Source of the DNA: Streptomyces sp. AA1529
GTDB taxonomy: Bacteria; Actinomycetota; Actinomycetes; Streptomycetales; Streptomycetaceae
Assembly: GCF_000280905.1 (NCBI RefSeq)
Contig: NZ_ALAP01000077.1
Span: 1-52,682, forward strand
Direction: 5' to 3'
Length of the DNA: 52,682 nt
Every line of letters begins with the position of its first letter. Positions within the stretch are counted from its first letter, which is position 1. Made by a program: the position numbers and the translations under genes. The notes beneath the pieces were generated by a model that searched no databases, had not been told where the DNA came from, and was given only the letters and a program-made list of their open reading frames with translations. This document shows positions 1 through 8,102 of this stretch, piece by piece.

Positions 1-1260
1 CCGGCGGGGCACCGAGTCGGCCGCCGCGCGGTGCTCTCCCGGCTCCGGCCGCGGGCCGTCGGTGGACAGCGGCCGGAGCCCGGAGGCGGCGCCGATGCCG
101 TGTGCGCGGCCCTCGGCCGGGGCGGTGGTGATGAGGCTCTGCGGCACGGTCAGCACCGCGCGGACGCCCCCGTAGGCGGAGGGCGGCAGCGAGACCTGGA
201 AGTCGTAGGCCTGCGCCAGCCGGCCGACCACGGCCAGGCCCAGTCGCGGCGACTCGCCCAGGTCGTTCAGGTCGATGCCGGCCCGAGCTTCCTTCAGCAT
301 CCGCTCGGCGCGGGCGCGGGCCTCCTCGCTCAGGCCGACCCCGCCGTCCTCGATCTCGACCGCGATGCCCATGTGCACCTCGACGGCGGTGAGATGGACG
401 CGGGTCTTGGGGGGAGAGTAGCGGGTGGCGTTGTCGAGCAGTTCGGCCAGCGCGTGGATGAGCGGCTCGACGGCCGGGCCGACGACGGCCACCTCGGCGA
501 CGGAGTGCAGTTCCACCCGCTGGTACTCCAGGATCCGGGACATCGCGCCGCGCAGCACGCTGTACAGCGGGACGGCCCGGTTCCACTGGCGGCCGGGCCG
601 GGCCCCGCCGAGGACGGCGATGCTGTCGGCGAGGCGGCCGATGAGGGCGGTGCCGTGGTCCAGCCGGAGAAGGTCGGTGAAGAACTTGGGCTCGTTGCCG
701 TGCCGGTCCTCCATGGTGCGCAGGTCGGTCGCCTGCTGGTGCACGATGGCCTGGACCCGGCGGGCGACGTTGACGACGCCGCGCTGCGCCGAGTCGCGCA
801 TGGTCTCCTCGGACTGCACGGCTTCCACGACGGAGCGCAGCAGGGCCTCGTGGGCCGCCCGGAACCGGGGGCCGAGACCGCCGTCGACGGGGTAGGAGCG
901 CAGTACGTCCTGGGAGAACTCGCCCTCCTCCAGCCTCGCCACCGCGCGCGGCAGCACCTCCTCGGCCAGCCGTACGGTGGCGGCCTCCTGCTCCTCCAGG
1001 TGCCTGCGCAGATCCGCCTCGCGCGCTGCGGCCTCGGCGCGGAAACGTTCCGACTCGGCCCCGCGGCGCACGAGTTCAGCCGTGACACCCGCGAGGACGG
1101 CGGCTGCCACGGCGCCGCACACCAGGACCGCGACGCGGGAGGCGGGCGGGACGAGTGCCGCGGCGAGCACGGTGGCCAGGACCACGAGGACGGTGGGGAC
1201 CCACCACACCGTTCTGGAAGCGGGCCTTCGACTTCCGGACGACACTTCGCGACGGACCAT
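1..1260 (-). CDS. Conservon-type sensor-like ATPase (CvnA-like histidine kinase), 3' end outside the window
   Basis: 420 residues are visible; the C-terminus lies beyond the left edge. The ATG is at 1260. Two membrane segments lie at about residues 17-35 and 42-60, followed by a helical region. A HATPase_c fold has its N-box (ELLDNATR, Asn about 277), G1 box (EDGGVGL, about 304-310) and G2 box (LGLAVVGRLA, in the 330s). I see no clear DHp phosphoacceptor motif; the helical region has only VVNVARRVQAIVHQ. This is the build of streptomycete CvnA proteins, which sit in the membrane and head operons with a roadblock protein, a DUF742 protein and a small GTPase. Those partners would lie to the left of the window. 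The C-terminal part is Pro/Arg-rich. Role inferred: membrane signalling platform rather than an ordinary kinase. Confidence 0.82.
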   Translation of the reverse strand, partial: MVRREVSSGSRRPASRTVWWVPTVLVVLATVLAAALVPPASRVAVLVCGAVAAAVLAGVTAELVRRGAESERFRAEAAAREADLRRHLEEQEAATVRLAEEVLPRAVARLEEGEFSQDVLRSYPVDGGLGPRFRAAHEALLRSVVEAVQSEETMRDSAQRGVVNVARRVQAIVHQQATDLRTMEDRHGNEPKFFTDLLRLDHGTALIGRLADSIAVLGGARPGRQWNRAVPLYSVLRGAMSRILEYQRVELHSVAEVAVVGPAVEPLIHALAELLDNATRYSPPKTRVHLTAVEVHMGIAVEIEDGGVGLSEEARARAERMLKEARAGIDLNDLGESPRLGLAVVGRLAQAYDFQVSLPPSAYGGVRAVLTVPQSLITTAPAEGRAHGIGAASGLRPLSTDGPRPEPGEHRAAADSVPRR

Positions 1261-1671
1261 CAGCACCCTCTCAACAGCATAAGATCGACATCCCGACCAG
1301 CGATGCGTGGCACCAGGCGGCACGACTGCCGACCCGCCGTACGCGGAACCCCGTTGCGGGGAAAGGACTCTGGCCGCGGCCTGGTCGTTGTGGCGTCAAC
1401 TCGCAGGACCGGTCGCAGGATAGCCCTTTCCGATCTTCGTACGCACATGCCGTTCGCATAGTCGGACGAACGTCTCTCCGTTTCGCTGTCCGGAGCGCGC
1501 TCCCCCCTCCGGCGGTGGACCGGCGGGCCCGGGCCCGCCGCGGCCCGGCGCCGCCCCCGGTCCGGCGTTCCGCGCGCTTGGCCGGTCGGGAGTGCCTCGC
1601 AGGTGTTGCGGTGCGCACGACCGGGTTGCGCATCCGCGCAATTCGTGGCAAAGGGCGGTAGACCATGCTGC
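1261..1671. other. Divergent intergenic region between cvnA-like and SpoIIE-like genes
   Basis: 411 bases without a convincing gene; the frames that stay open here are GC-bias shadows. It must hold both divergent promoters. A pseudo-palindromic pair of cgaacg-type half sites lies near 1450-1475, but I could not assign promoter hexamers with confidence. Confidence 0.5.
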
Positions 1672-4443
1672 ATGACTCACAAGCGTCCTGGCGGCGGCGA
1701 GCGGGGTTCCCGGCTCGTGGTGCGGAGTGTTGCCGGGCAGGTTTTCGTACTGCAACTGACCATCGTGCTGCTGCTGGTGCTCGCCGCCGCCGCGGGTCTG
1801 GCCTGGCAGGCCCGGCTGGCCGACGTCCGTAGTGCCCGCGAGCGCTCCCGGGCGTGTGCGGCCACGCTGGCTCTCTCCCCCTCGACGGCCGCCGCCCTGC
1901 GCTCGTCCCGTCCGACCGGGAAGCTGCAGCCGGTGAGCGTGCGGGCCGGCCGGGAATGCGGGATCGACTTCGTCGCGGTCCTCGACCGGGCGGGCGTCCG
2001 GCTCAGCGACCCCCTCCCGAAACTGATCGGCAAGCGGGCCTCGGGTGACTTCGGCCGGGCGCTGGCCGGCCGGTCCTACACCGAGCAGTTCGAGGGCCGG
2101 CCCAAGGACTCGGTCCGCGCGGTCGCACCCGTGCAGGACCCGGACGGCACGGTGATCGGGCTGGTCACGGCGGGCGTCGACCTGACGACCGTGTCGGCCA
2201 GGCTGGACCGCGAACTGCCGTGGGTGGGAGCCGGCGCTGCGGGCGCACTCCTGCTGGCGACCCTGGGCGCCGGTCTGGTCAGCAGGCGGCTCAACCGCCA
2301 GACCCGCGGCCTGGGCCCGGCGGAGGTGACCCGCATGTACGAGCACCACGACGCCGTGCTGCACGCCGTACGGGAGGGTGTGCTCGTGCTGGACGGCGGC
2401 GGGCGGCTGGTGCTCGCCAACGACGAGGCGCACCGGCTCCTGCGACTGCCGGACCACGCACAGGGGCAGCAGATCGGCGACCTGCGGCTGGAACCGGGCA
2501 TCGCGGGGCTGCTGACCTCCGGGCGCTCCGCCAGCGACGAGGTGTATGCCGTCGGCGACCGGATGCTCGCGGTCAACCAGCGCCCCACCGGGTCCGACGG
2601 CGGTCCGGCCGGGAGCGTGGCCACCCTGCGGGACACCACCGAACTGCAGGAGGTCGCCGGACAGGCCCAGGTCGCCGCGCAGCGCCTGGAACTGCTCTAC
2701 ACCGCGGGCCTGCGGATCGGGACCACGCTCGATGTGGTGCGCACCGCCGAGGAACTGACCGAGGTCGCGGTCCCCCGGTTCGCGGACGCGGCCACCGTCG
2801 ATGTGCTCGAACCGGTCATCGGCGGGCAGGAGCCGCTGCCCGGTCCGTCCGCCCCAGCCGTCCGCCGGGTCGCGCTGCGCTTCGAGGGCGGCGCCGTCCC
2901 GCCGCTGCAACCGGTGGACAGCAGCCCCTCGGGCCCGCCCCTCCCGCTACCGCAAGCGGCCGGCGGACGCGGTGCGGGCGACGGGGACGGCGGGGACGCC
3001 GGCGACGGTGGTGGCGGCAGGGGCGCCGGAGCCGCGGAAGACCTGGCCGAGTCGGTCCTGGAACCGGACCTGGCCGCCGCCACCGACTGGCGCGCCGCCG
3101 ATCCCGAGCGCGCCGAGCGCATGCTCCGCGAGGGCTTCCACTCGTTGATCATGGTGCCGCTGCGGGCCCGCGGCACCGTGCTGGGCCGGGCCTGCTTCTG
3201 GCGCCGGGGCCGGCGCGCCTTCCAGGCCGAGGACCTGGCCTCGGCCGAGGAACTGGTCACCCGTACCGCGGTCTGCGTCGACAACGCCCGGCGCTACGCA
3301 CGCGAGCACGGTCTCGCCGTCACACTCCAGCGCAGCCTGCTGCCCGGCGGACTGCCCGAGCAGAACGCCGTCTCCGCCGCCTACCGCTATCTGCCGGCGC
3401 GGGCCGGGGTGGGCGGGGACTGGTTCGACGTCATCCCGCTGCCGGGTGCGCGGGTCGCGCTGGTGGTGGGGGACGTGGTGGGCCACGGGCTGCACGCGGC
3501 CGCCACCATGGGGCGGCTGCGCACCGCGGTGCACAACTTCTCCTCCCTGGATCTCCCCCCGGAAGAACTGCTCGCCCATCTGGACGAGTTGGTCACGCGC
3601 ATCGACCAGGACCCCACGCTCGGCCCGGACACCGCGGCGGTCACCGGAGCGACCGTGCTGTACGCCGTCTACGATCCCGCCTCCGGCCGCTGCCAGTTCT
3701 CGGGGGCGGGCCATCCGCCACCCGCGCTGGCCTACCCGGACGGCACCACCGCCGTCCTGGAAGCCCCCGAGAACCTGCCGCTCGGCCTGGGCACCTCGCC
3801 GTTCGAGACCCGCACCCTGACACTGCCCGAGGGCAGCCGACTGGTGCTGTACACCAACGGACTGGTCCAGGTCCGCAGCCGCGATCTCGACGAGCGGCTG
3901 GAGATGCTGCGCGCCGCGCTCTCCGGCACCGGCCAGGGACCCGAGGAGACCTGCGGTGCCGTGCTGGAGGCCATGCTGCCGGACCGGACCGGCGAGGACC
4001 GCGACGACATCGCGCTGCTCGTCGCCGAGACCCGGCTGCTGCCGTCCTCCCGCATCGCCCGCTGGGAGGTCCCCAGCGACCCGGAGGCCGTCGCCCCGGT
4101 GCGCGCCGACTGCGCGGCCCGGCTGGTCGAGTGGGGCCTGGAGGAGACGGCCTTCACCGCGGAGCTCATCCTCAGCGAGCTGATCACCAACGCCATCCGC
4201 TACGGCGCGCCTCCCGTCACCGTGCGGCTCCTCTGCGACCGCTATCTGACCTGCGAGGTCTCGGACAGCAGCAGTACCGCACCACACCTTCGGCGCGCCA
4301 CCACCGTGGACGAGGGCGGCCGGGGACTGTTCCTGATCGCGCAGCTCGCCCAGCACTGGGGGACCCGCTACACCGCGGAGGGGAAGACCATCTGGGCCGA
4401 ACTGTCCCTGGACGGCGCGCCGTCGGAGGTGCCGCTGGTGTGA
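1672..4443 (+). CDS. Multidomain SpoIIE-type PP2C phosphatase with CitA-like sensor, PAS, GAF and HATPase domains
   Basis: 923 aa from ATG 1672, which places the first membrane segment near the N-terminus. Order: TM1 about 23-43; extracytoplasmic CitA/DcuS-like sensor about 45-175 (DFVAVLDRAGVRLSDP, then LIGKRASGDF); TM2 about 184-203; PAS about 222-330; GAF about 340-545; SpoIIE phosphatase about 565-775 (VGGDWFDVI, VVGDVVGHG, with metal-binding Asp residues); RsbW-like HATPase about 785-920 (ELILSELITNAIRYGAP). Such proteins dephosphorylate anti-anti-sigma factors and can phosphorylate them through the kinase-like end, so it probably couples an external ligand to partner-switching control of a sigma factor. 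A Gly/Ala/Asp-rich insert (about 431-457) interrupts the GAF domain. No sigma or anti-sigma gene is adjacent. Confidence 0.9.
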   Translation: MTHKRPGGGERGSRLVVRSVAGQVFVLQLTIVLLLVLAAAAGLAWQARLADVRSARERSRACAATLALSPSTAAALRSSRPTGKLQPVSVRAGRECGIDFVAVLDRAGVRLSDPLPKLIGKRASGDFGRALAGRSYTEQFEGRPKDSVRAVAPVQDPDGTVIGLVTAGVDLTTVSARLDRELPWVGAGAAGALLLATLGAGLVSRRLNRQTRGLGPAEVTRMYEHHDAVLHAVREGVLVLDGGGRLVLANDEAHRLLRLPDHAQGQQIGDLRLEPGIAGLLTSGRSASDEVYAVGDRMLAVNQRPTGSDGGPAGSVATLRDTTELQEVAGQAQVAAQRLELLYTAGLRIGTTLDVVRTAEELTEVAVPRFADAATVDVLEPVIGGQEPLPGPSAPAVRRVALRFEGGAVPPLQPVDSSPSGPPLPLPQAAGGRGAGDGDGGDAGDGGGGRGAGAAEDLAESVLEPDLAAATDWRAADPERAERMLREGFHSLIMVPLRARGTVLGRACFWRRGRRAFQAEDLASAEELVTRTAVCVDNARRYAREHGLAVTLQRSLLPGGLPEQNAVSAAYRYLPARAGVGGDWFDVIPLPGARVALVVGDVVGHGLHAAATMGRLRTAVHNFSSLDLPPEELLAHLDELVTRIDQDPTLGPDTAAVTGATVLYAVYDPASGRCQFSGAGHPPPALAYPDGTTAVLEAPENLPLGLGTSPFETRTLTLPEGSRLVLYTNGLVQVRSRDLDERLEMLRAALSGTGQGPEETCGAVLEAMLPDRTGEDRDDIALLVAETRLLPSSRIARWEVPSDPEAVAPVRADCAARLVEWGLEETAFTAELILSELITNAIRYGAPPVTVRLLCDRYLTCEVSDSSSTAPHLRRATTVDEGGRGLFLIAQLAQHWGTRYTAEGKTIWAELSLDGAPSEVPLV

Positions 4444-4453
4444 CGCCGCGGCA

Positions 4454-4476
4454 GGCGGCGGCTACTTGCCGCCGCC
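4454..4476. terminator. Bidirectional hairpin between convergent genes
   Basis: A 9-bp perfect stem (ggcggcggc / gccgccgcc) with a 5-nt loop (tactt). It lies 10 bases past the SpoIIE-like stop and overlaps the stop codon of the DUF6126 gene. No T-tract follows, as is usual for streptomycete terminators. Confidence 0.55.
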
Positions 4477-4683
4477 CAGCTCGAAGAGGAGGAACAGGAA
4501 CCCCGCCAGCAGATGACCGGCCACCACGTACACGAACAGCCGCAGCGCCAGACCGCGCGGGAAGCGGCCGTCGCCGCGCTCCTCGCCCGGTTCGTAGCGG
4601 CGCTCGCGCCGGGGAGGGGGCTGCCGGGAGGCCGGCGTGGACGAGGGGGACTGCGGTTCCGGTGCCTGCTGGTGGGAGGTCAT
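4462..4683 (-). CDS. DUF6126 family small membrane protein
   Basis: 73 aa. The N-terminal 40 residues are Pro/Gln/Arg-rich and disordered. The tail has FPRGLALRLFVYVVAGHL and a single membrane helix ending in ELGGGK. This matches my memory of DUF6126 proteins, short actinobacterial membrane proteins of unknown function often next to an XRE regulator, as here. It follows the XRE-cupin gene by about 100 bases on the same strand, so the two are probably one transcript and the regulator may control it. The ATG at 4683 has a purine-rich ribosome site. Confidence 0.78.
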   Translation of the reverse strand: MTSHQQAPEPQSPSSTPASRQPPPRRERRYEPGEERGDGRFPRGLALRLFVYVVAGHLLAGFLFLLFELGGGK

Positions 4684-4784
4684 GGCGGGCCCTTCTGTGC
4701 GCACGCGGGGAAAGGGGGGGCTGCGGTGGGACGGGGTGGCCGGCGCGCCGGCGCCATCGGTGGCGCCGGCGCACGGTCCGCGGC

Positions 4785-5435
4785 TCAGTGCCGCGGGGTG
4801 CCGCCGGGCGCGGCGGCACCGGCTGAGCCGGTCACGCACAGTTCGGCGGTGGGGGACTGCAGGAGAGTGTGGACGAAGAGCAGGTCCGCGCCGTCCGCCG
4901 AGACGGCCTCCAGCCGGTGCGGAGTGAGCGAGTCGAAGTGCGCCGAGTCCCCGGCCGCCAGCGTCTCGGTGACCTGGCCGAGCGTCAGCCGCAGTGCGCC
5001 GCGGCGTACATGGATCCACTCCTCGCCCGGATGGACGCGGACGAGGTCCCGCTGCGGGCCGCGCGGCACGTGGACCTGGAGGGCCTGCATCGCGCGTCCG
5101 GCCTGTCCCGCCTGCCGGTAGTGCCATCCCCCGGCGTCGACGGTCGGTATCTCGTCGCCCCGGACGATCGCGTCGGCGGCCGTGGTCGTCTCGCCCAGCA
5201 GCTCACCGACGGTCGTGCCGTAGACGCGGGCGAGGGTGAGCAGGAGCGGCAGCGACGGTTGCCGCTTGCCGGTCTCCAGCCGGGAGAGGTGCGCGGGGGA
5301 GAGGCCCGCCCTGCGCGCCGATGCCTCCAGGCTCAGCCCGCTGCGCCGCCTCAGCAGGCGCATACGGGGCGCGAACGCGGGCGCTTCTCCCGCCTCCGGC
5401 CCGGGTGCCCCATCATGGGGAGGGTTCGGACTCAT
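4785..5435 (-). CDS. XRE-family transcriptional regulator with C-terminal cupin domain
   Basis: 216 aa. An HTH_XRE domain spans about residues 25-80 (LRRRSGLSLEASARRAGLS, then SRLETGKRQPSLPLLLTLARVYG). A small-molecule-binding cupin spans about 110-190 (VHPGEEWIHVRRGALRLTLG, then AGDSAHFDSLTPH). Regulators of this build usually repress or activate a small local regulon in response to a metabolite. The start codon lies 22 bases from a perfect 31-bp palindrome, so autoregulation is likely. The DUF6126 gene downstream is the probable co-regulated partner. The ligand cannot be told from sequence. Confidence 0.9.
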   Translation of the reverse strand: MSPNPPHDGAPGPEAGEAPAFAPRMRLLRRRSGLSLEASARRAGLSPAHLSRLETGKRQPSLPLLLTLARVYGTTVGELLGETTTAADAIVRGDEIPTVDAGGWHYRQAGQAGRAMQALQVHVPRGPQRDLVRVHPGEEWIHVRRGALRLTLGQVTETLAAGDSAHFDSLTPHRLEAVSADGADLLFVHTLLQSPTAELCVTGSAGAAAPGGTPRH

Positions 5436-5457
5436 ACCCTGATTAAAGACACCCTTC

Positions 5458-5488
5458 GCCTGTGGGGCAAAAGTTTTGCCCCACAGGC
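5458..5488. promoter_or_regulatory. Perfect 31-bp palindrome, probable operator of the XRE-cupin regulator
   Basis: Two 15-base arms (gcctgtggggcaaaa and its exact reverse complement) flank one central g. The site ends 22 bases upstream of the XRE-cupin start codon, where a repressor would cover the promoter. The symmetry and length suit a dimer or pair of dimers of an XRE protein. Binding by the adjacent regulator is inferred. Confidence 0.7.
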
Positions 5489-5619
5489 AAAGTCCCGTCC
5501 GGCTCCGCCGTGAACCGGGCTCCCGCTCCTCCCGTGATGACCTGTGAGGACGTCACATCCGCTCGGCACGCCGGGTGGTGACCGCCGCACGCCTGTGGAG
5601 CGACCGGTTTCCACGAGCC

Positions 5620-5676
5620 CTTGACGAAGGTCCATACCTTCGGCACCGTTCTCTGCCGTGACGTGAGAGCGCTCAC
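5620..5676 (+). promoter_or_regulatory. Promoter region of the glucanase gene with a DasR-like site and a LacI-type half palindrome
   Basis: A ttgacg hexamer at 5620-5625 is a likely -35. It overlaps the inverted repeat gaaggtccataccttc, which resembles DasR-responsive elements and the repeats of Streptomyces chitinase promoters (core ggtc/tacc). Further on, 5665-5676 reads gagagcgctcac, close to LacI-family operators (central gagcgctc is a perfect palindrome) and 10 of 12 bases like the CebR core. Both regulators are inferred from motif similarity only. Confidence 0.45.
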
Positions 5677-5702
5677 CCACCCCCACACTGAAGGAGCGCA
5701 TC

Positions 5703-5888
5703 ATGAGTCCGTCGATCACGCCTGTGCGGAACCGCTCCGCACGAAGCAGCCGTCGGCGAAACCCCTCTCCCGCCGGCGCCCCGGCCGCGCCGACGAGTGC
5801 CGCGCACGGCGCCGCACCGCTGGCCGACAACGATGTCGGTCTCCCCGTTCCCCCCACCGCCGCCGTCAACGGAGGTTCTGTCCGATGA
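5703..5888 (+). CDS. Possible small ORF translationally coupled to the GH64 glucanase
   Basis: 61 aa, ATG at 5703 with a good ribosome site (aaggag, 6-nt spacing). The stop overlaps the next start as ATGA (5885-5888), the classic arrangement for coupling. The product is basic and Ser/Arg-rich at the front (residues 9-23), then Ala/Pro-rich, with no membrane helix or recognised domain. Third-position GC is lower than in neighbouring genes, which weakens the case for a conserved protein. It could be a translated leader rather than a functional protein. Function unknown. Confidence 0.45.
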   Translation: MSPSITPVRNRSARSSRRRNPSPAGAPAAPTSAAHGAAPLADNDVGLPVPPTAAVNGGSVR

Positions 5889-7060
5889 GTCCCGTCAGCC
5901 GCCGCGCGCTGTTCCGCGGCGCCGCAGCCGCCGCCGTCACCGTCCCCGCCGCCGGACTCGTCGCACAGCAGGCGACCGCGGGCAGCCTCTTCCGGCCGAC
6001 CGCCGCCGCCGGACTGTCGTTGAAGATCGTCAACAACAGCGGCGCCTACGACAACGGGTCGATCCACCTCTACATCGTGGGCAACGACGGCACGAACCAG
6101 TGCCACGTCACCCCCGAAGGCGAACTCAAGCCGGTGCAACTGTCCGACAACGGCCCGGACGGCTACACCGACTACGCCATCCCCCTCACCGGCACCGAGA
6201 CCACGGTCTCGCTGCCCGAGATGTCCGGCCGCATCTACGTCGCCTGCGGCGAGAAACTCAAGTTCAAGGCCGTCGAGGCCGACACCGGCGCCGCCCTCGC
6301 CTACCCCGCCGCCTGGGTCGAGTCCGACCCCAACTACCCGGTCGTGCACGACTGTGCGGAATTCACGTACAAGGGCGGCGCGATGTACTGCAACACCACC
6401 ATGGTCGACATGTTCAGCGTGCCGCTGGCCATCGGGCTCAAGGGCGCCAAGCAGCAGACCACCGGCACGCTCAAGCCCGGTGCCCGCGACCGGATCTTCG
6501 ACTCGGTGCGTTCCGTCGAGGCGTTCTCGCAGCTCGTCGTCGACGACAAGCGCGTCATAGCCCCGGGCCACGGACTGGGTGCCGGCCGCTTCGCGGAGGA
6601 CTACTTCGCGCCGTACATCGACCAGGTCTGGGCCGCGTACCAGAGCAAGGACCTGAAGGTCACCACCAACGCCGGAACCTTCACCGGCCGGGTCGCCGGC
6701 GACCGGCTGTCCTTCTCCGGCCCGGCCGAGGTGTCCTTCGGCAAGCCCTCCACCAAGGACGTCCTCTTCTGCGACGGTGCGCTCGCCGCGCCCAACGACG
6801 GCACCACCGGGCCCGTCGCGGCCATCCTCGGTGCCGCCTTCAACCGCACCACCCTGCTCTCCGCCGCCGACCAGCCCACCACCGACCCCGCCGCCTTCTA
6901 TCAGGGCGACCTCACGCACCACTACGCCAAGGCCATGCACGCCGCCACGGAGGACGGCAAGGCGTACGGCTTCGCCTTCGACGACGTGGGCGGCTTCGCC
7001 TCGTACATCGAGGACGGCGCCGCGAGCGAGCTGACGCTCACGCTGACGCCCTTCGGGTGA
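5885..7060 (+). CDS. Secreted glycoside hydrolase family 64 (β-1,3-glucanase, thaumatin-like fold)
   Basis: 391 aa from ATG 5885, with ggagg 9-10 bases upstream. The N-terminus has a Tat signal (SRRALFRG, then a hydrophobic Ala-rich stretch, cleavage near residue 30). The mature part begins LSLKIVNNSGAYDNGSIHLYIVG and contains GRIYVACGEKLKF, the tripartite motif FTY...YCNTTMVDMFSVPLAI and GHGLGAGRFAEDYFAPYID. These fit GH64 laminaripentaose-producing glucanases, which cleave β-1,3-glucan of fungal walls outside the cell. Acidic catalytic residues are expected in the central domain but I did not assign them. The promoter carries DasR-like and LacI-like motifs. Confidence 0.88.
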   Translation: MSPVSRRALFRGAAAAAVTVPAAGLVAQQATAGSLFRPTAAAGLSLKIVNNSGAYDNGSIHLYIVGNDGTNQCHVTPEGELKPVQLSDNGPDGYTDYAIPLTGTETTVSLPEMSGRIYVACGEKLKFKAVEADTGAALAYPAAWVESDPNYPVVHDCAEFTYKGGAMYCNTTMVDMFSVPLAIGLKGAKQQTTGTLKPGARDRIFDSVRSVEAFSQLVVDDKRVIAPGHGLGAGRFAEDYFAPYIDQVWAAYQSKDLKVTTNAGTFTGRVAGDRLSFSGPAEVSFGKPSTKDVLFCDGALAAPNDGTTGPVAAILGAAFNRTTLLSAADQPTTDPAAFYQGDLTHHYAKAMHAATEDGKAYGFAFDDVGGFASYIEDGAASELTLTLTPFG

Positions 7061-7071
7061 CGCCCTTCGGG
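7044..7071 (+). repeat. 14-bp tandem duplication across the GH64 stop codon
   Basis: Two perfect copies of tgacgcccttcggg lie head to tail. The GH64 stop codon is the TGA opening the second copy. The same stop is preserved in either copy number, so the protein would end identically with one copy. Confidence 0.85.
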
Positions 7072-7400
7072 TGACGGCCGCGGTGGCCGCCCGTCGTCCG
7101 CCGCCGGTCCGGGGACGGGCGACGGATCCGGGGCCGGCGCGGATCGTCTGACCGTCCGGGGCACCCGCCCGATCCGGGCGGCGCCGAGGCGCGGGAGAGC
7201 CGCGCCTCGGCGCGGTGCTCCGCCGCCGTCCGCACCGGGAATGCCGGACGGTGGCGGCGGCCCGTTCTGGACGGGTGCCGGTGAGCTCGCCGTCACCAGC
7301 CGCAAACGGTGGTGACCTTCGTCATCGGGACCCGCAGCCGATGCCGCGTACTCGACCGGCCGCCGGCTCCGGAACGGCGGGAGCCGGACCTCATCAGCGA
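7061..7400. other. Intergenic region between convergent GH64 and ComB-like genes
   Basis: 340 bases. It contains the strong hairpin at 7181-7213 and otherwise no gene or motif I can support. Confidence 0.6.
7181..7213. terminator. Strong bidirectional terminator hairpin
   Basis: A 14-bp perfect stem (gcgccgaggcgcgg / its complement) with a 5-nt loop (gagag), placed between the convergent GH64 and ComB-like genes. Confidence 0.75.
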
Positions 7401-8102
7401 TCAGATCGAAGCCTCGTCGGTCAGCGACGGCGCGGCGCACGGGCGCAGGATCATGAGCGAGTCCTCCAAGGTCGCCACCATGGCAAAGGGGAACCGGTCG
7501 AGCTCGAGACAGAGCGCGACGTCATCAGGATGGACTCCTGCACGCACACCCTCCGCCAGCTCGGCGGCGGCTCGCGATCCGGCGGCGCGGCGGAGGAATT
7601 CGGCTGCGTGCGTCGCAGTCCCGGCTGCCCTCCGAGCGATGTATTGAGCGCACGCCAGATCTTCATCGGCCCACCCGCCCTCGCCGGTGACCACGAACGT
7701 GACACTGTCACTCTTGCGCGTCCGCAGGAGCCGGGCCGTCGCCTCCGCCACCACGAAGCCGGCGCACAGCACCAGCGACGCCTCCTTGACCGCAAGGGCG
7801 CCGACCGTCCCCGCTGTGGTCTTCTGCACGACGGTCCGTCCGCCGAGGTCGATGGACCGCAACAGGCCCGGCGAGTTGACGGTGTCGACCCCGGGTGTCG
7901 GTGGACCGTCTTTGAGCGCCACCCAATCCGGGTGGCGGGCCTTGAGGGCCAGGGCTTCGTCCGCCGACCCGGCGAGAACGATCTTTTCCGCCCCCTGCTC
8001 AAAGGCCCGGGCAGCCACCGTGAAAGCACGCATGACGTCGACTACGACGGCTACGGACGGGACTTCGACCAGCTCGGCGATGCCGAGGAAACGAGCGTCC
8101 AT
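7401..8102 (-). CDS. 2-phosphosulfolactate phosphatase family protein (ComB-like)
   Basis: 233 aa from the ATG at 8102 (MDARFLGI). Diagnostic stretches are VVVDVMRAFTVAARAFEQGA, ALKDGPPTPGVDTVNSPG, TVVQKTTAGTVGAL, FVVTGEGGWADEDLACAQYI and PDDVALCLELDRFPFAM. ComB enzymes hydrolyse 2-phospho-3-sulfolactate using Mg2+. Actinobacterial homologues are common, have no coenzyme M pathway and are of unknown substrate, so the name indicates family only. Upstream in-frame ATGs at 8159 and 8228 are possible. It reads in the same direction as the two phenazine-linked methyltransferases but 280 bases downstream, so membership of that cluster is uncertain. Confidence 0.78.
   Translation of the reverse strand: MDARFLGIAELVEVPSVAVVVDVMRAFTVAARAFEQGAEKIVLAGSADEALALKARHPDWVALKDGPPTPGVDTVNSPGLLRSIDLGGRTVVQKTTAGTVGALAVKEASLVLCAGFVVAEATARLLRTRKSDSVTFVVTGEGGWADEDLACAQYIARRAAGTATHAAEFLRRAAGSRAAAELAEGVRAGVHPDDVALCLELDRFPFAMVATLEDSLMILRPCAAPSLTDEASI

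Noticed and set aside
5665..5676. gagagcgctcac as a true CebR box
   Set aside because: It differs from the CebR core at two positions and lacks the outer t/a pair. A different LacI-family protein is at least as likely, so it is reported only as LacI-like.
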